Part shown: positions 17,205-24,238 of the stretch, piece after piece
How the letters are laid out: each line of letters begins with the position of its first letter
Numbering within the stretch: position 1 is the stretch's first letter
Source: Dinghuibacter silviterrae
Lineage (GTDB): Bacteria > Bacteroidota > Bacteroidia > Chitinophagales > Chitinophagaceae
Reading direction: 5' to 3'
Length of the DNA stretch: 64,000 nucleotides
NCBI RefSeq assembly: GCF_004366355.1
Contig: NZ_SODV01000001.1
Coordinates: 1-64,000 of the forward strand
Notes under the pieces: model-generated
Seen by the model: only the letters and a program-made list of their open reading frames with translations
What the model was told of the DNA's origin: nothing
Database searches by the model: none
Program-made: the position numbers and the translations under genes

Positions 17205-18266
17205 TTAAGCAAAAGCGATCCGTTCGGCGACCGAAGTGGCGGCATAGACCGCCCCTTCCATATACCCCGGATCTCTCTGGGCGACTTCCGTGCTGCAGAG
17301 AAAAAGTTTTCCATTCATATAAGGCAACTGCAATGACGGATGCCCCTGGTTTTGATGCGGCCGAACCACCACATGGTGCCCCGATACCACCAGGTCATCA
17401 TTCCAGACCCTATCAAAATACGCGGTCGGCTTGCCGGCTTCCTCCCCCAACAGTACGGTCAACTGGTGCAACACCAGCTCCTGTCGCACCGCCGGCGAAT
17501 ATCCCGCCGCGCTGCCGGCCAGAAATCCCGTAAAACCAAAGCGATCCTCTTGCTTGTTCGTATGATCATACATCTCTGTGATGATTCCCGCATGGCTATA
17601 AAGCATACCCGAATATCCCTTTTCCCGCCAAAAGGGCGTAGCGTATTCCAAGACAAACTTAACCGCCCCCGCCATCCACGTCTGCACCTGCGGTAAAACA
17701 TCCCGCACGGAAGACGGAAGTTCCGGCGAAAAGGCGATAGTCGCCGCCGCCAGCTGCGGCGGTATGCACACCACCACCAGGTGCGCGCCGAATACCTCCC
17801 CGCCACAAGTTTCCACGATCAACCCCTCCTCGGCATCCTTGATAGCATTCACCCTCCTATTTATCAAGACCGTCGCACTTCCTAACCGACCGGCCAGGGC
17901 ATCGATCAACGCTTCGGTTCCCCCCGCGACCCGGTACGACGGAATATCCCCTGCAGGCACATGGAATTGCTGCGCCGGCTCAAAGGATTTCGTCTGGAAC
18001 AATGAAATTCCCTCCGAAAATTGAGGATATTTTTCCAGACCCAGCTCGTCGAGCAGTCCCGTCAATTGACTGTGCTGGTCAGCAAACCAGGTGGCGCCCA
18101 GCTCCAACGGTGTGCCCAGCTTGCCGGCAATCGTCTGGATTCTTCCCCCGAGCCGGGAGGCAGCCTCCAGTATCGTCACATTTAATTTCTCTTTCCTTAA
18201 CCGATACGCCAGCGTCATCCCGCTCAACCCACCCCCTACGATTACTACTCTTTTAGTCGATTTCAT
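17205..18266 (-). CDS. Flavin monoamine oxidase family protein (operon copy)
   Basis: The 353-residue paralogue of the 14233-15315 protein shares long blocks: KLGTPLELGATWF, SFEPAQQ-HVPA, YSGMLYSHAG and DRFGFTGFL. The FAD motif is GGGLSG near residue 11, with MEGAVYAATSVAERI at the end. ATG 18266 is used; the longer frame to 18365 crosses the promoter region shared with the AraC gene. It heads the four-gene redox operon and is divergent from the AraC regulator, which is the likely controller. Confidence 0.9.
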   Translation of the reverse strand: MKSTKRVVIVGGGLSGMTLAYRLRKEKLNVTILEAASRLGGRIQTIAGKLGTPLELGATWFADQHSQLTGLLDELGLEKYPQFSEGISLFQTKSFEPAQQFHVPAGDIPSYRVAGGTEALIDALAGRLGSATVLINRRVNAIKDAEEGLIVETCGGEVFGAHLVVVCIPPQLAAATIAFSPELPSSVRDVLPQVQTWMAGAVKFVLEYATPFWREKGYSGMLYSHAGIITEMYDHTNKQEDRFGFTGFLAGSAAGYSPAVRQELVLHQLTVLLGEEAGKPTAYFDRVWNDDLVVSGHHVVVRPHQNQGHPSLQLPYMNGKLFLCSTEVAQRDPGYMEGAVYAATSVAERIAFA

Positions 18267-18397
18267 CCCCGCAAGTTGCGGTCTCAGGGCAAATCCGCTA
18301 CAGTACATATCGGAAAAAAGTCGGTACTTTTCGGCAATTGCTTGATCGCCGATGCGGTACATCAATCCCTAAGACCCGCCATCTACGGCGGAAAACC

Positions 18398-18405
18398 TAA
18401 CTTTG
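18398..18405 (+). promoter_or_regulatory. -7 element of the AraC gene
   Basis: TAACTTTG matches TAnnTTTG and ends only 4 nt before the ATG at 18410, so the transcript would begin at or near the start codon. No TTTG is found at -33, in keeping with activator dependence. Confidence 0.5.
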
Positions 18406-18409
18406 TCCT

Positions 18410-19312
18410 ATGGGAAAAACCGTAGTGTCCGAGATACTCGTGGAGTACCACCTCAACCGGCTTCAGCCGGAAAAGCTGCAATTTGCCCTTTTTGACCTGC
18501 GGGATTACCTCGCAAATGACGATGGGAAGACCAACCACGCCCACACCCACAGCTACTACCAGATCATCTGGTTCAAGTCCGGCCGGGGAAAGCATTATGT
18601 CGACTTTAAGGAATACGACGTCTTCGACAACGCAGTTTTCTTTATTGCCAAAGACCAGGTGCATTACTTTGATGACAACCGCGACTACGACGGCATCCTG
18701 ATCCACTTCAACGAGTCCTTCCTCGTCCAGCGCGACAACGAGGTAGATTTCTTCCTAAAATGCGGCATGTTCAACAATCCCTACCAGCAGCCATCCTGCT
18801 GCATTGGACGGGGCATCGAGCCCATTCTTGAAGAATATATTCAGCAAATTCAGCGCGAACTTGTCAACGCCAGGTCGTTCGGCCAAGACGAGCTGCTCAA
18901 GTCTTACCTGAAAGCATTTCTCATACAGGTCCAGCGCAAGAAAAATGAATTTGAAGAAAAACAGGGAAAACAGTCTTTCACGGTCGATGAAAAGCGCCTC
19001 CAACTACTCGAATTCATCCACCTGATTGACGCCAACTATACCAAGGGCTTATCTGTGGCGGAATATGCCGGCCTAATGCATATCTCCTCCCGAACCTTAT
19101 CCGATCTTACCCACCAAACACTCAACAAGACCCCCTCCTTGATGATCCAGGAGCGGATCATCCTCGAAGCCCAGCGGCTTCTGCTTCATTCCAATCTAAA
19201 TGTCAGCCAGATCGCCTACCGGCTAGGTTTCGACGACCCGTCTTACTTTGTCAAATATTTCAAGAAACACGCGGAGGTCTCCCCCACCGAGTTCCGTAAA
19301 TCGATCCACTAA
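18410..19312 (+). CDS. AraC family transcriptional regulator
   Basis: The 300-residue protein has a cupin-like sensing domain (HAHTHSYYQIIWF at about residue 43-55) and a C-terminal double helix-turn-helix (from about residue 200: LSVAEYAGLMHISSRTLSDL, then VSQIAYRLGFDDPSYFVKYF). It is divergent from the amine oxidase operon, with 143 bp between the two genes, and probably controls it. The ligand is unknown. Confidence 0.92.
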   Translation: MGKTVVSEILVEYHLNRLQPEKLQFALFDLRDYLANDDGKTNHAHTHSYYQIIWFKSGRGKHYVDFKEYDVFDNAVFFIAKDQVHYFDDNRDYDGILIHFNESFLVQRDNEVDFFLKCGMFNNPYQQPSCCIGRGIEPILEEYIQQIQRELVNARSFGQDELLKSYLKAFLIQVQRKKNEFEEKQGKQSFTVDEKRLQLLEFIHLIDANYTKGLSVAEYAGLMHISSRTLSDLTHQTLNKTPSLMIQERIILEAQRLLLHSNLNVSQIAYRLGFDDPSYFVKYFKKHAEVSPTEFRKSIH

Positions 19313-19339
19313 TCCGCACATAAAGGGCGGCAGATTACA

Positions 19340-20128
19340 TCACACAGGTCGTCTCGCAAAGTCCGATGGCCGGAAATCCGTGTACTGATGAAAAGTATTG
19401 CTAAAGGCCGACAAACTATTATACCCCACGGCATAGGCGATCTCGCTCAGCGACATCCTGTCTTTCACGATCAGTTCGAACGCCTTTGCCATCCGCATCG
19501 CTTTCAGGTATTGCAAAAAAGACATCTGCACCGTCCGTTGGAAAGTCCGTGACAGGGATCGGCTGCTCATGTTGAACTGGCGCGCAATACTATGAAGCGT
19601 ATGTTGCTCGTGGAGGTTTTTGCCCATGTAATTGATTATACGGGTCATCTCTTCATCTTCGGTGAAGGGAAGCACCACCGGAACCACTTTTTCGCTGATG
19701 GAGGGCAAAATATCCTTGATCGCTTTCAAAAAGCCGAACCTGTTATCTGCCGGCGGGATATGTCTCTCCCAGCCCGCGGTGTACCTGATCATTTGCAGCA
19801 GTAGATCGTTCACCGGATAGATCCCCGTATGAACGTAGAATTCATTTTTTTTGTCGTCGGTCGAGTAGTAAAAGATTGACCGCAACACTGTTCCTGAGTG
19901 GCCCAACTTCAAAATATGCCCGACGCCCGGAGGCACCCAAAAATAATGCAAGGCCGGGATCACGTAGGTCCGGTCCAGCACGCCCAAATAAGCAAGGCCA
20001 CCTTCTACGTAAGACAGCTGCCCTTTCAGATGGGTGTGAAAAGGAAAATGTTTCTCCGACCGCTCGTGCATCACGAAGACGGACTTCGGAGATTTGTCGA
20101 TGTCCGCGAGGGACGACAGCAGGCTCAT
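19340..20128 (-). CDS. AraC family transcriptional regulator
   Basis: The 262-residue protein has an N-terminal cupin-like part (HFPFHTHLKGQLSYVEGG) and a C-terminal HTH (HSIARQFNMSSRSLSRTFQR; LSEIAYAVGYNSLSAFSNTF). It converges on the preceding AraC gene and lies 95 bp downstream of the ferredoxin gene on the same strand. Its target cannot be read from the sequence. Confidence 0.9.
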   Translation of the reverse strand: MSLLSSLADIDKSPKSVFVMHERSEKHFPFHTHLKGQLSYVEGGLAYLGVLDRTYVIPALHYFWVPPGVGHILKLGHSGTVLRSIFYYSTDDKKNEFYVHTGIYPVNDLLLQMIRYTAGWERHIPPADNRFGFLKAIKDILPSISEKVVPVVLPFTEDEEMTRIINYMGKNLHEQHTLHSIARQFNMSSRSLSRTFQRTVQMSFLQYLKAMRMAKAFELIVKDRMSLSEIAYAVGYNSLSAFSNTFHQYTDFRPSDFARRPV

Positions 20129-20223
20129 ACCGCAAAAACAGTTACTTGGCCGGAATCATCAAATGTATGGCTCATGATGTACATCAAGCCTCGACCAGAT
20201 TATTCAGACAAAAAGGGGTAAGA

Positions 20224-20559
20224 TCACTCCTCCCCCAGCACCGTAACCGTCCGCCCATCCAGGTGTTCGTCCACAAGGATCTGGCAGGACAAACGAACAC
20301 CCTCCCCTTCCGTGCCCGCCTTTGTAAGTGTTGACACCTCATTTCTATCCATCCCGGTAAGGGTCGCCGGATCTCCATCAATGAAGACGCGACAGGTGCC
20401 GCAGCGACCCATTCCTCTACATTCCCCGAAACCATCAATATATACCCTGTCGTACAACAATGCCATCAAACTTCGATATTCGCCCGGCCTTGTCTCCAGC
20501 AGGAACTCCTCGCTCCCAACCATTACCCGTAAATGAATAGTCTTAACCCCAGAATTCAT
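20224..20559 (-). CDS. 2Fe-2S ferredoxin
   Basis: This 111-residue electron carrier has cysteines C47, C53, C56 and C92 in the pattern C-x5-C-x2-C-x35-C, in ECRGMGRCGTCRVF and RLSCQIL. This is the adrenodoxin/FdxB-like spacing. ATG 20559 is used. It overlaps the hemerythrin gene by 17 nt, so it ends the respiratory/NO operon and could feed electrons to the diiron proteins. Confidence 0.88.
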   Translation of the reverse strand: MNSGVKTIHLRVMVGSEEFLLETRPGEYRSLMALLYDRVYIDGFGECRGMGRCGTCRVFIDGDPATLTGMDRNEVSTLTKAGTEGEGVRLSCQILVDEHLDGRTVTVLGEE

Positions 20560-21004
20560 CTTGATAGTTATCGTCCGCCGGCGTCGTGTGCAACCGGCCC
20601 AGGTGCTCACCCACTGCCGACAGTTGTTCCTTGGTCATTTTCTGCTCCAAAAAGGGAAACACCTGGCGTTCCTCAAAACGAATATGTTCATCCACTTGGT
20701 CCGCCAGTTCTCGGTAATTTATCTCCGCCTGGACGCCGCTATCATTTATGGCCTGGATCAGATTCCGTATCAGTCCGTGCTGCTGTTTTGCCTCCAGACA
20801 CAGACTATCAAACCGGTCGCGAAACAACAATAACTCCTCCTCCGCAAAATGATCCTGTAAATTGAATTTCCAAAAATGGAGCACATATTTGCGAATCCGC
20901 TCCAGATCGACGTGCTTCGCCAGGCCCTGCCTGATCTTCCAGCAGAACAACAGCCCATAATGGTGCTCTCTCGACAAAGCAATGATATTCGGATCTCGTC
21001 TCAT
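20543..21004 (-). CDS. Hemerythrin HHE-domain protein
   Basis: The 153-residue helical protein carries diiron ligands in SREHHYGL (residues 12-16), DHFAEEE, QQHGLI and DEHIRFEERQVFP. The fold binds oxygen or NO, or senses iron. It lies 2 nt downstream of the RIC gene. Together with RIC and the globin it points to a nitrosative-stress operon. Confidence 0.87.
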   Translation of the reverse strand: MRRDPNIIALSREHHYGLLFCWKIRQGLAKHVDLERIRKYVLHFWKFNLQDHFAEEELLLFRDRFDSLCLEAKQQHGLIRNLIQAINDSGVQAEINYRELADQVDEHIRFEERQVFPFLEQKMTKEQLSAVGEHLGRLHTTPADDNYQDEFWG

Positions 21005-21006
21005 GA

Positions 21007-21717
21007 CTAATTATTTTCGGCCATTTGCAATGCCTGCGGGAATAGCAGGTTATTTTCCAGGTGAATATGAAAATGCAGCATCAATTCAAATTCCTTTAAC
21101 TGCTGGAATGTCAGCCGGTAGGTCTGGCAACCATCGGCCGGAACTGTGTAGTCATTGCTTAACGCGGCAATCTTTCTGAATCGCGCCCCCTCTTCCTCGT
21201 GTTCATGGCTCAGTGCGCGAATAGGGTTCTCCACCGATCCAAAGGCCGCCACCGGAGGCTTGCCATTAAGCACCATCTTGCGGATATAGGGGAACAGTAC
21301 CAACTCCTCCCGCTGCATGTGCATGGCCAGCTCACCGGCGCTCTCTTCGAATAAATCCTTGATCTCGAATAATTCCGGATGGTTCTCTCCATGCACCCGG
21401 CAAATCTTATCCAGATGGCCGCGGATAGTATCGCTTTTTCTGGTCGTCTCCCGATGATATTTCTTTTCAATATAATCCGCCAGCAGGTCGATCGGCCATC
21501 CCCGGTAATCTAACGCCGAGCCGCCCGATGCCGCGGGCGCTTCCAGCAAATTTGCGAGCGCGATCTCTACGGCCTGCACCTTCTCTTCATCGGCACAAGC
21601 CTCGCGCAATGTCTTTTGCCCGTTGCAACAAAAGTCGATCTGGTAATTTTCAAAGATCGCCGCCGCCCGCGCATCCTGTGCGACGAGCTCACCTACCGTA
21701 CATTGTTGTATGTTCAT
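21007..21717 (-). CDS. ric: Iron-sulfur cluster repair diiron protein (RIC/ScdA/YtfE)
   Basis: The 236-residue protein has the ScdA N-terminal domain with the double cysteine FCCNG (30-31), then a hemerythrin-like domain with H-rich ligands (HGENHPEL, MHMQREELVLFP, LSHEHEEEG, HFHIHLENNLLFP). RIC proteins repair Fe-S clusters damaged by NO or peroxide. ATG 21717 is preferred over the frame start at 21747, as the family begins MNIQQCTVGE. The gap to the upstream gene is a single nucleotide. Confidence 0.93.
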   Translation of the reverse strand: MNIQQCTVGELVAQDARAAAIFENYQIDFCCNGQKTLREACADEEKVQAVEIALANLLEAPAASGGSALDYRGWPIDLLADYIEKKYHRETTRKSDTIRGHLDKICRVHGENHPELFEIKDLFEESAGELAMHMQREELVLFPYIRKMVLNGKPPVAAFGSVENPIRALSHEHEEEGARFRKIAALSNDYTVPADGCQTYRLTFQQLKEFELMLHFHIHLENNLLFPQALQMAENN

Positions 21718-21718
21718 G

Positions 21719-22156
21719 TTATATAAGTTTAAAAAGTTCAATTCCACCGGTAATCAAGCATCCCACTTTGACGACTTCCGCAGCGACGAATACCAGGTGC
21801 ATCGACGACGGCTTGGGTTCCTGACCCGACATATAGGCCAGCGCCCGCGCGTCGAGCGCCGGCAGTAACCAAAACGTCTCAACCACCAGGACAGACGCAG
21901 CCATCCAGAGCCATATCGCCCCCTTCCACCATCCAGCCACCCCTGCAAGCCCGCAGGTCATGCACCCGACCAACAAGACCCACTCCACTTTATTGAGCGC
22001 TGAGAACACCAGTCGCCCAATACTGAGACCGATGGGCAGCGTCACACCCGGCGCCGTAAATTTCAACCAGGCCTCCAGAAAACTGATCGATACCACCGCG
22101 CCGCTCCAAAAGAAGACGATAGCCGCTGCCGCCGCATACAAATTCGATGTTGTCAT
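21719..22156 (-). CDS. Four-helix inner membrane protein of unknown function
   Basis: The 145-residue protein has about four hydrophobic helices (AAAAAIVFFWSGAVVSISFL; WVLLVGCMTCGLAGVAGWW; AIWLWMAASVLVVETFWLL; VFVAAEVVKVGCLITGGI). No family is named with confidence. Its start overlaps the globin stop by 4 nt and it is followed 1 nt later by RIC, so it is firmly part of the operon. It might be heme- or NO-related by context only. Confidence 0.75.
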   Translation of the reverse strand: MTTSNLYAAAAAIVFFWSGAVVSISFLEAWLKFTAPGVTLPIGLSIGRLVFSALNKVEWVLLVGCMTCGLAGVAGWWKGAIWLWMAASVLVVETFWLLPALDARALAYMSGQEPKPSSMHLVFVAAEVVKVGCLITGGIELFKLI

Positions 22157-22536
22157 AAAATAGGCTTTTCCGAATGATTCCGATAATAGACAATCTTGGA
22201 TAAGAACATCTCCGCCATCTTCGCCGCGCGCCATTTCGCCTCCGTTGCCTTAACCCCTTCGAACAACTCGTCCACCGTGGCGTTCCAAAGCCCCAGCCAC
22301 ACCTCAAAATGCCTGGCCTCCAGTGGCATCCGCGCATGCGGCACGAACGGGCTCCCAAAGTAAGTATGCTCCTCCAACAACACAGTCTGCCAAAACTTCA
22401 CCATCTTGTCCAGGTGGGCAGGCCAGTCGTCCCGGATCACGCCGATGAAGATCGGACCGATCAAACCGTCTACCCCCACCTTCCCGTAAAATGTATCCAC
22501 CAATCGTCGAACGTCTTCAATCGATGAGATGTCCAT
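22153..22536 (-). CDS. Group III truncated hemoglobin
   Basis: This 127-residue heme protein has the group III pattern: VDTFYGKV near the start, FWQTVLLEEHTYFG and the proximal histidine in LEARHFEVW (H76). Truncated globins bind O2 and NO and often act in NO detoxification with a reductase. It lies 3 nt after the preceding membrane protein gene and overlaps the next by 4 nt. Confidence 0.9.
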   Translation of the reverse strand: MDISSIEDVRRLVDTFYGKVGVDGLIGPIFIGVIRDDWPAHLDKMVKFWQTVLLEEHTYFGSPFVPHARMPLEARHFEVWLGLWNATVDELFEGVKATEAKWRAAKMAEMFLSKIVYYRNHSEKPIL

Positions 22537-22539
22537 GTA

Positions 22540-22944
22540 CTATTGTTTTAAAGTAAAATAACGTAGCAAATAATAAAGTGCCCATCCCGCGAACCCTACT
22601 ATGATGATCCATACCCAGCCAGGAATACTCTGCGGCGTCTCGCTGCCGGTGATGATAAACTCCCGCTGATCACCCTTGCCATAGGCGTTTACCATCAATG
22701 GCACCACCCCGTCCACAACCGCATTTTCCTTTATCCCTTCCACCAGGATCGCCGGACCATTCCGCACGGTAAATGGAATCTTCCGAATACCTTCCTTGCC
22801 ACCCGGATCCCGGCTTACAATCTTCAGCACATGCTCCCCATCCGTCAGCTTCCGGGTATCCAGCTCGAAGCTAACCGGCGAAGGTAGCTCCGCAATCGGC
22901 CGGTCGCCGTCGTCCAGAAACAGGTAAATCGTGCTGGTGCTCAT
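22540..22944 (-). CDS. Tail-anchored Ig-like membrane protein, oxidase-associated
   Basis: The 134-residue protein has two short beta-rich repeats (TIYLFLDDGDRPIAELPSPV, FELDTRKLTDGEHVLKI) and a C-terminal membrane helix (VWIIIVGFAGWALYYLLRYF). It has no signal peptide and no cysteine motif. The function is unknown. Its place between the oxidase subunits and the globin, with a 4-nt overlap upstream, suggests an accessory oxidase component. Confidence 0.7.
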   Translation of the reverse strand: MSTSTIYLFLDDGDRPIAELPSPVSFELDTRKLTDGEHVLKIVSRDPGGKEGIRKIPFTVRNGPAILVEGIKENAVVDGVVPLMVNAYGKGDQREFIITGSETPQSIPGWVWIIIVGFAGWALYYLLRYFTLKQ

Positions 22945-23207
22945 AGAAAAGCAGGGTTTAAGATGGCGCGTTTAATATGCCCTTCGCTTTTTTCCCCGGG
23001 GCGGATCAACCATTTCACGCTGTAGAACAAGGTTAATACTACTACGATAAGCATCGAACATACGATCCAGTAATCCCACTTGCTTTCAGGCCCACCGCCG
23101 TGTACGATACCCCGCAAAATTTTGGGCTGATTCCGCTCACACAGCGGGCAGGCCACAGACGCAGCTGCGTTAAAGACCGCGATCCCGAATAGAATAATCT
23201 TTCTCAT
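22941..23207 (-). CDS. Small CxxC membrane protein, oxidase-associated
   Basis: The 88-residue protein has a signal peptide, then CPLC directly after the predicted cleavage site (VACPLCERNQPKIL). One transmembrane helix follows (WIVCSMLIVVVLTLFYSVKW). The CxxC might bind a metal or act as a thiol pair. It lies 6 nt downstream of the fused cytochrome c gene and overlaps the next gene. It is not recognised as CcoQ or CcoS. Confidence 0.7.
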   Translation of the reverse strand: MRKIILFGIAVFNAAASVACPLCERNQPKILRGIVHGGGPESKWDYWIVCSMLIVVVLTLFYSVKWLIRPGEKSEGHIKRAILNPAFL

Positions 23208-23213
23208 GATAAA

Positions 23214-24224
23214 TCATTTATTGTTGTTCAAATTGACCACGCTCAATATAGCCTTGATCTGCTCCGGCGTAACCTTGGGCGCATTGTTGCCCCAGCTGGA
23301 CCGCTCATAGTTCATGATCGCGGTCACCTCGTGCTCGGTAAATCCGGCATTGGTACCCACCGGGGGCATCGTCCCGAATCCCGGCCGGCCATTGTACCCG
23401 TGCATGATAATATCCGCATACTTCTGCAAATCGGTGCCATTCACCACCGAACTGCCTTTGAGTGGCGGGAACGCGCCCGGTAAACCCTCACCATTCGCCT
23501 GGTGGCAGCTCTGGCAATTTGCGGTGAATAGCTCTTTGCCATCCGGTTCCTGCGAACCTCCCGAGCCGCCGCCTCTGGCCGCGGATGCTTCCCGCTTATA
23601 CAAGAAGGCTGGCGCCGTCGTGCCGTCCGGCAGTTTGATCTGCTTCAACGATTGCAGGTAGGCCACCAGACATAACGCGTCCTGTGTCGCCACGACCTTG
23701 CCGCCCTGGTCGTCCCGAAACTCCGCGGGCACGTTTACAACCTTATCACCCGCAGTTGGGTTTGTCTTTGTCATGAACAGCCACGGATACGCCGGCATGA
23801 TCGACTCCTTCACTACAATGCGCGGATTATACAAATGCGCCAGGTGCCAGTCAATGCTCGGCTGCCGATCGCCGATGTCCGTGAGGTCCGGGCCCGTCCG
23901 TTCCGTCCCCATGAGGGTCGCCGTGTTCCGCCAGAAATCGGTACGTTTGTTCACCGCATAATCGGCAGCCAGGCTCGGCCGGTTTCCCCAAACCTTGTCC
24001 ATTTCTACTTCCCGTACCTGCTGTGTATGACAGGCCACACATCCATTGGCGATGAAGAGCTGCTTTCCCCGCGCCGCTTCAGGCGATAATCCGTACCATC
24101 CCGGCAGGGGCTTATTATTTTTTTGGTTATACAAGGCAGGCAGGACCGCCACTACCAGCGTCAAGATGCCAAAGAACAAAAAGGCCGTCGTAAAAAGTTT
24201 CTTATGATTATCGAACCATTCCAT
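23214..24224 (-). CDS. ccoO: Fused CcoO-cytochrome c subunit of cbb3-type oxidase
   Basis: The 336-residue protein joins two parts. Residues 1-200 are CcoO-like: one membrane anchor, heme motif CVACH (62-66), RTGPDL, WHLAHLYNP and the heme-ligand SIMPAYPW (Met143). A Gly/Ser linker (RGGGSGGSQ) leads to a class I cytochrome c with CQSCH (237-241) and Met286 in GTMPPVG. It passes electrons to subunit I. Canonical cbb3 oxidases keep CcoO and CcoP apart; here one chain has two hemes c. ATG 24224 begins the family sequence and lies 14 nt after ccoN. Confidence 0.9.
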   Translation of the reverse strand: MEWFDNHKKLFTTAFLFFGILTLVVAVLPALYNQKNNKPLPGWYGLSPEAARGKQLFIANGCVACHTQQVREVEMDKVWGNRPSLAADYAVNKRTDFWRNTATLMGTERTGPDLTDIGDRQPSIDWHLAHLYNPRIVVKESIMPAYPWLFMTKTNPTAGDKVVNVPAEFRDDQGGKVVATQDALCLVAYLQSLKQIKLPDGTTAPAFLYKREASAARGGGSGGSQEPDGKELFTANCQSCHQANGEGLPGAFPPLKGSSVVNGTDLQKYADIIMHGYNGRPGFGTMPPVGTNAGFTEHEVTAIMNYERSSWGNNAPKVTPEQIKAILSVVNLNNNK

Positions 24225-24238
24225 ATTCCAATATTGTT

